A DNA stretch of 64,000 nucleotides from Anarhynchus alexandrinus (taxonomy: Eukaryota; Chordata; Aves; Charadriiformes; Charadriidae). The position numbers and the translations under genes were made by a program. The stretch lies in the NCBI GenBank assembly GCA_008711295.1, contig VUYV01000090.1, forward strand, positions 551,331 through 615,330, written 5' to 3'. Shown one piece after another: positions 23,601 through 34,559 of this stretch. Below the pieces are notes generated by a model that ran no database searches, was not told the origin of the DNA, and saw only the letters and a program-made list of their open reading frames with translations. The stretch's first letter is position 1. Each line of letters opens with the position of its first letter.

Positions 23601-26600
23601 ACTGTGGTTGTAGCCGCAGGCCACATCGGCTCTGGAGGGTAACCTAGTGCCGTGAAGTCTAAGGGCACTTCTGGGAGGGAGGAGGGAATGTGCCAAAATG
23701 CTCACTGCTGAGCAGTGAGGTTACATCTAGATGTTTTGTCATGTTACCAGAGAGGAGTGGTGTTTTTCCTTCAAGGCCTGAAGGTGAACAGTTTTATTTA
23801 TGTGTCTTGTGGTATGTCCAGAACAGAAAGAATAGAACAAAAGTTACGATGCTGTAGTACAGCATCTTCACATTTTTTATTCTGTTTCCTATATTCAAGG
23901 GGTTTCCTAGCAAGAATAGAAACATCTGCAATAACAACTCCTATTTATGTTAATCTTTTGCAATCAGCATGCAGTCTGAAATAATTACAATGAATACACC
24001 CTCTGCTCCAAATACTCACAACTTGCATTTATTTCAGGATTCTTTGCCTCAGAAGTCTGAGAACGTAATCCCTCATTCTGCTCTGCTTCATCTCCTTTGC
24101 ATGAATTTATCCAGCAGTACCTTTTGTACTGTTGTGAGCTTCATTAGCAGTGGTCATGCCATAATAAATTACATAAATTGAGAAGTTTTTAATTTAATAA
24201 GTTAACAAAAAAATCAAAGCATAATATATTTAATTAGGTAACATTTTCCTGTCATAAATTTGCACACGAGGTCTGTAATGAAGTAGGCTGGGGTAAAATC
24301 TATAATCTGAAGGTTTTTAGCATTCATAGCTTTACTAATTTAATCTGCAAAAAGATTTTTCTTTCTTTTAAAAAAAAAAAATTAAAAAATCATGTGTCAA
24401 ACATACCTCGTTGTGCTAGGGATTATGTAAAAGTCTCAGAAAAACAGTAGCTATTGACAAAGACGTGACTAAGAGCCTGTTTGACCCTATGAAGGCACAT
24501 CTTCCAGCCTTTCCTCCTCTGTTTCTTTTAGAGCTCCTCGTAGTCTGAGCCATTTTCTCCAACCTGGCAGTGGCCCTTCAGCTCCATTCAGCGCTGGGCA
24601 GAATTGGGGAGTATTTTCGGTCAAATTGGCCAACGTATATTGGATAAAGAGCACATTCAGAGCCAAGTCTCTGTGCATGTGTGCGTTCAGCTGGGCTGCT
24701 TGCCCAGGCGTGTGGGAAGGAAAAATAAGGTCAGGCTTAGCCCATGTGTGCAGCACCATGGAGCGACTGACTCCTCAGGTGTCCTCAGCAGCTACCGGCA
24801 CCTGCCTTTGCTTTCTCTTTCCTGAACTTGCATCCAGAAATCATAGGGTTGCTATACCATACCTTGCCTCCTAGCTTCTTACACGGCTCAGCCAGGCTGC
24901 TTTCACTTGAACGATGTTCCCATCGAAGGGATTTGGTCCAAAAAGGACAGCTTTGGTTTTCCTTTATGCCCAGGGTATGCAGCTTTATGACAGTGAATGG
25001 TGCTCCGATTATCGGTGATGAGACCATGCAGTGGGATTGAACGAAAACCAGTGGGAGAGGACACGGAGAGGAAATCTTTAAAACTATGAATATCGGTTTG
25101 TGGTTTTCCCAGGCATCTCTGCAGAGTCGCGGAGAGCAGTGCGAAGGGAGTATGCTGGTACATTACATGCAGTGTTTTGATTTGGTGATGCACAGTCAGA
25201 ATAATGTTTTGTAATTGTCTTTCACAAGTGCAAATGTACTGTGTATTGAAGGCTATGAGCAATAATTACCAGTATTTATATCTCTGTGAAGCATCCTTTC
25301 CTTTTGATATTTTAATTTAGGGCTGATTTAGGGAGGCAAGATTGATGTCAGCACCATCAGTCTACACTTCGGGTTGGGTTTCTGGGTTTTCTGGGGGTCC
25401 ACTGCCATTATTCTATGCACCATAAAACCCTGAAACCAGGGAATATGACTTTTCAACATTCTGTGAAAAAACGTTGCACCAAGTCATTTAATTTGTGCAT
25501 GCATACAATTGGGGGATGCAGGGTGAGAAAAAGATGTTTGATGAGGGAGATAAGGGAAAGACAGAGATGCTGGGTCAGATTGTGACAATACTGCCTGTGG
25601 TGGCATTGACAGTGCCATGTCTCTGTCCCCTCCTAGTCAGCTGTCTCCTGATCTTAGGTCACTGCAGGGGTAGCTCAGTGTTACGGGAATCAGAAAAAAA
25701 GGGTCTGTTTGGCAGTAATTCTTCTGCTTTCTGCAAGGTACATGTAATATTTAACCAGGTGAGGTCTGTTGTGAAGATGAAATGGCAACTTATTTGAGAT
25801 GGTGGTGAACTCCTAAAATTCACCAGAAATGTCATAAACCTGTGAGCAGGTGGATCTCTTACACTTCTCCGACCCACAGCCTACAGTTAATTGTCCACCA
25901 GAAGACATAATAAAGCATTTCAGTAGATCCAGATATCCTATCTCTCTCTGTCCCTGCCTTTTTACATTGGAAGAGAAGCAGCTCTAATTTTGGAGAAGGT
26001 AGGAAGGCATAAAGTTTATATAGCAGAAGTACACCTATTTTACAGAAGATACCCCATTTAAGTTTTAGGGAACAGTTGTCAGGCAGCACTCCTACAGTTG
26101 GAGAGTGTTGCATGGAATCATTGCTGTAGTCCTTTGCAGTATTTTAGATAACTTGTAGCATACATGGTAGTCTGGTGGTAAAGGAAGAAGAGGACCACAC
26201 AGGTTCAGAGAGCAAAGCGAAGGTGAGAGGAAAGAGTAGCGGGAACACAAGGGCAGGGGAAAAAACTAATGCTCAGAAAAAGAGGGGAAAAAATAGTCAA
26301 GAAAAGATAGGAATTAAAATACAAAGTGTTGGCTGACATAAGCGGCTCACTAATAGTCACTTGCCGGGATGAGAATGTAGTATCTTCAAGAAGAGACTCA
26401 AGCAGACCTTCCCCCAGAGGTTTGGGGATCTCCCATGTGAAGGACATTGGGGTGAGTGGGAAGAAACTCTGCCTCTTAAAGTGATACAAATTAGATGGCT
26501 GAGGCAGAGAATTTTTTTAATTGTATCTGGAAAAGAAGATACTAGAAATTAAGGTCTTGATGACAGGAGTGTGTCAAATTAATGCATTATGTATTTTTGG

Positions 26601-29600
26601 AATTATACGATGTGTCATAAGCCAATTTCATTCCGGGGGAAATGTGACATCTTCTCCCTCATGAGTAAGGTTTCCAAGGGGCTGAAAAGCCCGGAAAACG
26701 TAAAGCAAAAAGAAAAGTTGTCAAATGGAGGAGAAAGGCATTGACTGTGCTATTAAAACTGTATAAATCAGTGGTGGTGTATCCTACCTCTCAGCCCCTT
26801 CTGATAGCTCTGTGTGTATAGGTTGCCAGATCTGTTTTCCTTTTTTGTTCCCTTTCAGGGCGGTAGATTTTACCTTGACCTGTAAAGCCAGTCATATCCT
26901 TTTACATAGCAGTGACTTCCCAGAGAGCAGAAACATAAATCTACACTGTTGCCATGAGGTACATGCTGTGCCTCACAGCAGATCTGTTTTTTAACTCACA
27001 AGAATGTGTGCAAGAGGATTTTGCTGGGCTGCTGAAAATATTTGAGCTGCAGTTTCAGGTACTGAATGTTTTTTAATTTTGCTTCCAGAATTTGAATAGT
27101 TTAGAAAGGAAATGTAGAGTTACCGTCTGCAGTCTGAAACGGTCTTCCTTTTCAGAAAAATACTGTTTCTGGCATTCCTGTTGGGGAAGAGGAGCTGTCC
27201 TTTCAAAGACATTTGATATAGGTATGAAAATGTTCAAAGAGCTGACAATTAATAATTATTTTTCACTGTTGCTGCTTTGCTTCTAGTATAGTGGACATAT
27301 TTTTTGACTAGAATTAAATCCAAGTCTCTGCAGGGCCTATTGGTATTTTGCTAATGCTAAATTAAAGTGCGCCATGTGCTGTGCACTAGGGGTGGTCAGC
27401 AGTGGCTTGACAGAATTTAATTGTGTGTGTGGCAGGGGTGCTCTGGGTCACTGCGTGGTAGGTGTGACACAGCCCCAATCTGGTGGGAAAGCAATCTTGC
27501 AGCAATCACAGCCCCTCATGTTTTCATGAACAGGAAGGAGACATCCCCTAGCTGCTTTCCATCCTGCCCGCAGGTAGAGAGGTGGTTCAGCTCCTGGAGC
27601 GGGCATGCTGCACAGCCAGTTTTTGTTCCTTCTGCTTATCACCTCTCCCTTTGCTTTTTCTGCTCCCAAGTTGTAAATCCTCAAAATGAGAAATGAGTTA
27701 ATTAGAAGCCATGAAACAGAGATGGAAGCTGAGCTACCTTAAAAAAAAATCTGTAAGTGGAGAAGAAGGAAGGGGGTCTTTATAGCCTTCAAAATTATCT
27801 TCCCATTAAGCTGTTGAAGCATAGGTTTGGAGGTATCAATACAAAAATTTACTAGTATTCCCTTTTTGGGACATGCTGGTGCACATTGGAAGTCCCTAAA
27901 TGGCATATTGTCCTGTACTGCCCCATTTTGAGTACTCTTCCTCTTAATATATCTTTGGTATTATTTTTCTTGATGAAGTCCTCACCTTTCTCAGCTGCAC
28001 ACTCTGAGCATGTTGCCCCTGCCCAGGCTGGCGCAGCATGTTGCAGAATGTCTGGGCTAAAATGAAGTGTTAGTAGGAAGAGAGCCACCAAAATTAAACA
28101 TATGAATCTTGTACCTGAGTCAGCAGGGTTGCTGGGTGGGGAAGTTTCCTGAAGAGCTGAGCTGAAGGCCCCATTCCCAGCCTCTCCTCCTTCCCACTCT
28201 CTTTCCATCTCTCACTGAGGGCTAAGCTAGGTCAGGCAACCGTGTGGTGGCTGTGAATAGAGTGGTTACTGTCATCTCTGTAGCACGCAGTAAGGAGTAA
28301 TTGATGGGATGCGATGCTCAGAGAGGTATAGGTGCAGGTGAAGGTTTGGGGGAGAAGTACTCCTGATGTGTACTGCACCCACAGCTGTCCTCAGTGAAGA
28401 GTATGCGCCCTCAGTGGTCCTCAGGGAAGGATGTGCTGCCTCGGGGCAGGGAAGGAGCAGGAGCTGTGGTGGCGACTCGGTGCAGGTGGTACGGCTGGTT
28501 AGTTGGTGGCAGGGCACAAGAGTTTGGGAGGAGAGCGAAACATCTGAAAATACATTGGACTAGTATGGTGCTTGGGAGTTATTATGTGGAATGGTGGCAT
28601 TTTGTTAATTTATTTAGTAATTTGTGATGGCAGTAGCAGAATATTGAGCAGCTTAAATCTAAGCAACTGCCATTTCATGCTTTGGTGGAGAGAGAGTGGG
28701 TGAGTGAAATAGTCGGGGTAAATTGTGAATAGGAGTGAAACCAGTATGTGCAGCTTTCTCTGAACCTGCCCACCTCTTTCTTTGTGTAATATTGGGCAGC
28801 TGGGGCTGTGCTATCTCAGCTTATCATCAGTAATCAGGCTATAGATCTCTGGGGACATGTTTTGCTTTCAGTTGCTTTAGTAGAAATCTAAACTTATTAC
28901 CTAGATTATTTGCATTTAGACCAGGAAAACTGCAAGCAGAATTTAAGCCTTTTTTTGTCAGTTTGGTTGGTGGGAAGTACTCTCATTTTATGAGACCTTG
29001 CTATCTTTGTTTAGTCAAAGAAGAAACCGCTTGAATACAAAATGAGAGAACATTTGCACTATTGTCTTTTTTTTTTTCCTTCTGTGAGGGAAATTGTACT
29101 GATCTCAATAGGAGTAAAACTAATAGAGTTCACTATAAATTAATTAAAAGTACTTAGTTTATTGAAAAATGACATTATCCTAATCCCTAATATTACACCA
29201 ACCTGTAAGAATATAGGACACAAGACTCGACCAATTTAGTTAGAGGTAACTGAATTTCTTCAGCTGTTTCAGACGTTTTTCAGGGGGATTCTCCCCCCCC
29301 CCTTGAATTCCATGGAGTTTTTTTCTTAAGTGGCCCACTGGATTCCCTATATGCTTTTTCATGCTAGGCTAGCTAGATATGTTTATGAGTTGCTGTCCTA
29401 CGCTGCTTTCTCCAGAGGTGTAATTTAGAAACTGGTGTTTCATTCATTACTGTGCTTACCTTGTTGTGAATCTATGATTTCGTCTGTTGTTCAGCTTGCA
29501 GACCGATGACTCATTCCTTTGCTTCACCGGATAGCTGCACATGATCTTATCCCATTCTTAGATGAGCTTTGGGAGCGAGCTAACAAGAAATGTTTACAGC

Positions 29601-31149
29601 ATTCAGGGTGAATTGCAATTCCACAGAAAAATTTATTTTACAAAAAAAAAAAAGGGGGGGAAAAAAGGTTGCTGTAACTAAACGTATTTTTTTTAAAATC
29701 ATTTATCTGTTTTGTTATGCCTCTCTTGGGCCTCACAGTATATGCGAAGGATGTAAGAGGATGCTCTCTGCCCCTTTCTAGCATGCATGAGGAAAGTCAG
29801 AGTGTACTGAAGCAGAGTGGTGCTTCCATTGAGGAACAGGGTGTAGCAAAACCACCAGAGACATCCATCTCACATCCTGTGGAAGATCCATGTAAAGAAA
29901 GAAATACTAGTGGGATGTCCACTGTATTTGCAGTTTTCTGTAGAAGAGCAGCTTTCTGCATGCCATGTCCCCACATGACTTAGCAGCATCCCATAGGTGT
30001 GAATGCCTGTCTCTGCAGAGCAGGATATGCAGAAGATGAAAAGATGGGTGGTGGAGGGAATACATGGTGACTAACTCTTTATTCCTGGAATTGCACCCTC
30101 AGCATGGAGGACAGCATTAAGCGTGTCCCAGATAGACTTCTCACACCGCGTCATTACTGGGGATTAAGCCATTATCCCCCTGGATCCTGTACGCAGCAGA
30201 AAGCTCTGCAGGAAGGGGTATTGTGCTTCCGGATTTGCACATACACAGAAATCAGCACTTGCATAATGGATTAGTTCTTTATTATCCACCAGTTTCTTCT
30301 GTTCTTTGACATGGGTTTCTGATCCTGCACATGTTGATTTTCTCCTCATGCCATGTGGTCCTAACACATGGTGAAGGAACAGCATTCAGACTTGAATTAT
30401 TTCATCTCTCAGAATCTGTCAGTTTTCCAATGGCTCTTTTTTTCTTCCTGGGATCTCTTCTGGTATTTTTATTTGATTTTTTTAAAAAACAGGACATTGA
30501 GTGTAGATTGTCACCCTAAAACTGGTTGTTCCTGTTCACTACTAAATGACATCTTAGTGGAGTGCAACTAAAAGAATTACCAAGGTATAATTTTGCCTTT
30601 TGGTATTGGCTTTGGGGTGGGGGGCAGGACTTGCTTGTATGAATCTTTCTGCTTTGCTAGATCTGTGAAGACCACAAGGTTTAATTTCTCTAGGTAATTC
30701 TAACTTGTTCATTTTTCAAGTTTTTATGTGCTGGCTTTGAATGGTAAGGGAGAATTTGCAGTAAAGACTTGTCATGGAATTTGAAGAGTACATTTACGCT
30801 CAGGGTAAATAAATAATTTCTTATTTAGGTGAAGGTCTCAGCCAGTGCTATTGCTGATGCTGTCCTTTTGAACTAACCTGGATTATTGTATTGTGCAGAG
30901 TGCAACAACCAAGTGATACCAGGCAATATTGCTGTTGTTACCTGCTTATAAGTGATGCCCTTATGGTAGTTAAAGGCAGCATAAAGAGTTTACACTGGGG
31001 GGTGTTCAACCTGTCTTCCAAGTTCTGTGTCCATACTCCTTAACTGCTCACCACTTGGGACCTGTCTTCACCTAGTAAATGCTTCTTGTGGCCATTTCGA
31101 GGGTCTGCATGACCATGGTATGCAAAACCTTTCTTCAGCCTGGCTGCCA
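17601..31149. other. Intronic DNA, no gene recognised
   Basis: This 13.5-kb stretch holds many short chance reading frames on both strands, some up to 188 codons (minus strand, 22,823-23,389), none with recognisable domains. A locally GC-richer patch at about 22,600-22,960 has no CpG excess comparable with the promoter island. No LINE tail, LTR or RNA gene is apparent to me. Confidence 0.5.
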
Positions 31150-31367
31150 AGCTGTGTTAGCACAAGTTCTAAACGCGGCAGTTCTAAACGGGCTGTAAAC
31201 ACGCCAACGGTCACTCTCCAAGGAGACCAGCTCCAGTGCAGGTAAGGCCGCACTGGGGAAGGGGATTGTGGCGGATAAGGCCGGCAAAGGGCTCTTTTGG
31301 GGGCTTTCGAAGCTGGGAAAAGCAGCTAGCTCGTGCCGGAACCAGCAGCTCGGGGGTGGGCTGCTGA

Positions 31368-32091
31368 TGCAGCCGGGGCAGAGCTAACACCACACGTGGC
31401 AGTTCCAAACGGGCTGTCCCAGCATGCAGGCAGCCAGTAGGCATCACCCAGGGCATCATCGTGGCAAGAGCAGGCGTACAGGGCGCAGCACTTTGCACAA
31501 TAAGTCGCTGAAAACCTCTCCACCGGGCCAGGAAGCCATGGTAACAACTCGGCAGAAGGCCATGGCGTCCCTGAGCTCTGCATCGAGCAGCTCTGATGTG
31601 GCCACCCAGACAGAGCTTGCATGGGAACATGCTGCCACCCGGGCGTCAGGCTGCAGGGTGTGCCCTGCTCTTACGCCGGTGTTGAATGGTAGCAGTGAGC
31701 AGGCCTGTGGGAGGTGTGCCCAGGTAGAGGAACTCCTTCGCCTAGTGATGGAGCTCCGTGAGGAGGTGAGTCGATTGAGAAGGATAAGAGAGTGTGAGCA
31801 AAAGATAGATAACTGGAGTCTCACCCTGCCTTCCCTGAAAGAAGCACATCAAGCAGACAAAGCTCCCCATACAGAGCGCTCCCCACCCTCTATCAGCGTG
31901 GCTGAATGTGGAGATTCAGAGGACAGGGGCCAGTGGCAACAAGTCCCTGCCCTCCAGGTGTGCCTCCCAGGTAACCCCCGCACCATCCCAGGTGCTCTTG
32001 CAAAACAGATACGATGTTCTACAAAGGGAACCGGAGGATGACAAGGACAATAGCTCGCTGAACTTGGAGTTGTCACCAAGGCCAGGACGGA
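31368..32091 (+). repeat. 724-bp direct repeat, copy 1
   Basis: This segment recurs at an offset of exactly 727 bases (32,095-32,818). I see only two differences: G/A at 31,970 versus 32,697, and G/T at 32,028 versus 32,755. It contains the end of the CR1 5' UTR and the ORF1 region. It is followed by TT and a single N at 32,094, which suggests a contig join. Confidence 0.95.
31424..32041 (+). CDS. CR1 ORF1 protein fragment (copy 1)
   Basis: A 205-codon open frame encodes the N-terminal part of a CR1 ORF1 protein, a nucleic-acid-binding partner for retrotransposition. Residues about 77-101 carry paired cysteines (CRVC at about 77-80, CGRC at about 98-101) like the zinc-binding region of CR1 ORF1. 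They are followed by a predicted coiled coil (VEELLRLVMELREEVSRLRR) and the family-typical IRECEQKIDNWSLTLPSLKE. The frame stops at 32,041 while the family sequence (NRYDVLQREPEDDKDNSSL) continues in another frame from about 32,007, so there is a frameshift. The Met at 31,424 is the first in-frame ATG. It belongs to the mobile element and is not a host gene. Confidence 0.75.
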   Translation: MQAASRHHPGHHRGKSRRTGRSTLHNKSLKTSPPGQEAMVTTRQKAMASLSSASSSSDVATQTELAWEHAATRASGCRVCPALTPVLNGSSEQACGRCAQVEELLRLVMELREEVSRLRRIRECEQKIDNWSLTLPSLKEAHQADKAPHTERSPPSISVAECGDSEDRGQWQQVPALQVCLPGNPRTIPGALAKQIRCSTKGTGG

Positions 32092-32094
32092 TTN

Positions 32095-32818
32095 TGCAGC
32101 CGGGGCAGAGCTAACACCACACGTGGCAGTTCCAAACGGGCTGTCCCAGCATGCAGGCAGCCAGTAGGCATCACCCAGGGCATCATCGTGGCAAGAGCAG
32201 GCGTACAGGGCGCAGCACTTTGCACAATAAGTCGCTGAAAACCTCTCCACCGGGCCAGGAAGCCATGGTAACAACTCGGCAGAAGGCCATGGCGTCCCTG
32301 AGCTCTGCATCGAGCAGCTCTGATGTGGCCACCCAGACAGAGCTTGCATGGGAACATGCTGCCACCCGGGCGTCAGGCTGCAGGGTGTGCCCTGCTCTTA
32401 CGCCGGTGTTGAATGGTAGCAGTGAGCAGGCCTGTGGGAGGTGTGCCCAGGTAGAGGAACTCCTTCGCCTAGTGATGGAGCTCCGTGAGGAGGTGAGTCG
32501 ATTGAGAAGGATAAGAGAGTGTGAGCAAAAGATAGATAACTGGAGTCTCACCCTGCCTTCCCTGAAAGAAGCACATCAAGCAGACAAAGCTCCCCATACA
32601 GAGCGCTCCCCACCCTCTATCAGCGTGGCTGAATGTGGAGATTCAGAGGACAGGGGCCAGTGGCAACAAGTCCCTGCCCTCCAGGTGTGCCTCCCAAGTA
32701 ACCCCCGCACCATCCCAGGTGCTCTTGCAAAACAGATACGATGTTCTACAAAGGTAACCGGAGGATGACAAGGACAATAGCTCGCTGAACTTGGAGTTGT
32801 CACCAAGGCCAGGACGGA
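32095..32818 (+). repeat. 724-bp direct repeat, copy 2, abutting the gap
   Basis: This is the near-identical second copy. It starts directly after the single N and ends in CCAGGACGGA directly at the 787-base N run. Its position between an ambiguous base and a gap makes an unmerged overlapping or allelic contig the simplest explanation; a real tandem duplication inside a LINE would be unusual. Confidence 0.95.
32151..32768 (+). CDS. CR1 ORF1 protein fragment (copy 2)
   Basis: This 205-codon frame is identical to the copy at 31,424-32,041 except for two residue changes near the C-terminus (Gly to Ser and Gly to Val), matching the two base differences between the repeats. Domains and interpretation are as for copy 1. 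It is probably the same genomic ORF represented twice by assembly. Confidence 0.65.
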   Translation: MQAASRHHPGHHRGKSRRTGRSTLHNKSLKTSPPGQEAMVTTRQKAMASLSSASSSSDVATQTELAWEHAATRASGCRVCPALTPVLNGSSEQACGRCAQVEELLRLVMELREEVSRLRRIRECEQKIDNWSLTLPSLKEAHQADKAPHTERSPPSISVAECGDSEDRGQWQQVPALQVCLPSNPRTIPGALAKQIRCSTKVTGG

Positions 32819-33605
32819 NNNNNNNNNNNNNNNNNNNNNNNNNNNNNNNNNNNNNNNNNNNNNNNNNNNNNNNNNNNNNNNNNNNNNNNNNNNNNNNNNN
32901 NNNNNNNNNNNNNNNNNNNNNNNNNNNNNNNNNNNNNNNNNNNNNNNNNNNNNNNNNNNNNNNNNNNNNNNNNNNNNNNNNNNNNNNNNNNNNNNNNNNN
33001 NNNNNNNNNNNNNNNNNNNNNNNNNNNNNNNNNNNNNNNNNNNNNNNNNNNNNNNNNNNNNNNNNNNNNNNNNNNNNNNNNNNNNNNNNNNNNNNNNNNN
33101 NNNNNNNNNNNNNNNNNNNNNNNNNNNNNNNNNNNNNNNNNNNNNNNNNNNNNNNNNNNNNNNNNNNNNNNNNNNNNNNNNNNNNNNNNNNNNNNNNNNN
33201 NNNNNNNNNNNNNNNNNNNNNNNNNNNNNNNNNNNNNNNNNNNNNNNNNNNNNNNNNNNNNNNNNNNNNNNNNNNNNNNNNNNNNNNNNNNNNNNNNNNN
33301 NNNNNNNNNNNNNNNNNNNNNNNNNNNNNNNNNNNNNNNNNNNNNNNNNNNNNNNNNNNNNNNNNNNNNNNNNNNNNNNNNNNNNNNNNNNNNNNNNNNN
33401 NNNNNNNNNNNNNNNNNNNNNNNNNNNNNNNNNNNNNNNNNNNNNNNNNNNNNNNNNNNNNNNNNNNNNNNNNNNNNNNNNNNNNNNNNNNNNNNNNNNN
33501 NNNNNNNNNNNNNNNNNNNNNNNNNNNNNNNNNNNNNNNNNNNNNNNNNNNNNNNNNNNNNNNNNNNNNNNNNNNNNNNNNNNNNNNNNNNNNNNNNNNN
33601 NNNNN
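32819..33605. other. Assembly gap (787 N)
   Basis: A run of undetermined bases lies inside the CR1 element. The missing sequence should include the rest of ORF1 and the ORF2 endonuclease domain. Reading frames that appear to cross it are artefacts. Confidence 0.99.
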
Positions 33606-34339
33606 AGTGACCAAGGATGAGGAAAAGGCTGAGGTACTTAATGCTATCTTTGCCTCAGTCTTCAGCAGTAGGACCAGTTGTTCCCTGAGTACCCAGACCC
33701 CTGAGCTAGAAGACAGGGATGGAGAGCAGAATGAAGCCACTGTAATCCAAGGGGAAATGGTGAGGGACCTGCTTCAGCACCTGTAGGTACACAAATCTAT
33801 GGGACTGGATGGGATCCACCCAAGGGTACTGAGGAAGCTGGCGGAGGTGCTCACCAGGCCACTTTGCATCATCTATGAGCAGTCCGGGCTAACCAGGGAG
33901 GTCCCAGCTGACTGGAGGTTGGCAAACGTGACACCCATCCACAAGAAGGGCCAGAAGGAGGATCCAGGGGACTATAGGCCGGTCAGTCTGACCTCAGTGC
34001 CTGGGAAGGTTATGGAACAGATCATCCTCAGTGCTATTACACGGCACATGCAGGAGAACAGAGTGATCAGGCCCAGTCAGCATGGGTTTGTGAAAGGCAG
34101 GTCATGCCTGACAAACCTGATTTCCTATGATAAGGTGACCGACCCACTTAGTGGATGAGGGAAAAGCTGTGGATGTTATCTGCCTGGATTTTGGCAAAGC
34201 TTTTGACACCGTTTCCCACAGCATTCTCCTGGGGAAACTGGCTGCTCATGGCCTGGACAGGTGTACTCTTCGCTGGGTAAAAAACTGGCTGGATGGCCGT
34301 GCCCAGAGATGGGTTCAAGCTAAGTCAGACGGGGTTTAG
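33606..34339 (+). pseudogene. CR1 ORF2 reverse transcriptase fragment, broken
   Basis: The frame enters from the gap with VTKDEEKAEVLNAIFASVF, the linker before the RT domain. It is cut by an in-frame TAG at 33,784-33,786, where the family has LDVHKSMG, and resumes as GLDGIHPRVLRKLAEVLTRP. RT blocks follow: ADWRLANVTPIHKKGQKEDP, DYRPVSLTSVPGKVMEQII and SQHGFVKGRSCLTNL. A frameshift near 34,125 moves the frame to KAVDVICLDFGKAFDTVSHS, with the motif A aspartate at about 34,187, then [14 protein letters not shown]. The FADD catalytic motif and everything after it are deleted near 34,315-34,330. Stop, frameshift and deletion make it non-functional. Confidence 0.92.
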
Positions 34340-34559
34340 ACTGGATATTATGAAAAACTTTTTCCCTGAAAGGGTTATTAAACATTGGAATAGGCTGCCC
34401 AGGGAGGTGGTGGATTTGCCATCCCTGGAGGTGTTTAAAAAAAAGGGTAGATGTAGTACTTGAGGACATGGTTTAGAAGTGGTTTTGTCAGGGTAGGTTG
34501 ATGGTTGGACTTGATGATCTTAAAGGTCCCTTCCAACCTCAGTGATTCTATCATTCTAA

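Larger units (their letters stand above)
31150..34559 (+). mobile_element. Large CR1 LINE, interrupted by gap and internal deletion
   Basis: This is the longest CR1 copy in the window. It has a GC-rich 5' UTR (about 31,150-31,423), ORF1 (31,424 onward), a 787-base assembly gap, part of the ORF2 reverse transcriptase (33,606-34,330), and a 3' end with TTGGACTTGATGATCTTAAAGG and a terminal ATTCTATCATTCT near 34,545-34,557. A family-typical element of about 4.5 kb also encodes an ORF1 esterase and an ORF2 endonuclease; both would lie in or beside the gap, which is too short for them if its size is real. RT palm and C-terminal coding are missing, because the frame jumps from [12 protein letters not shown] (about 34,280-34,315) straight to the 3' UTR-proximal GGGTTTAGACTGGATATTA. 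The 5' boundary is approximate. Confidence 0.88.

Noticed and set aside
31456..32551. Minus-strand frames opposite CR1 ORF1
   Set aside because: They are antisense shadows of ORF1, repeated because of the duplicated segment.
32643..33786. Frames of over 300 codons on both strands across 32,643-33,786
   Set aside because: They consist mostly of undetermined residues from the N gap, so they are not real.
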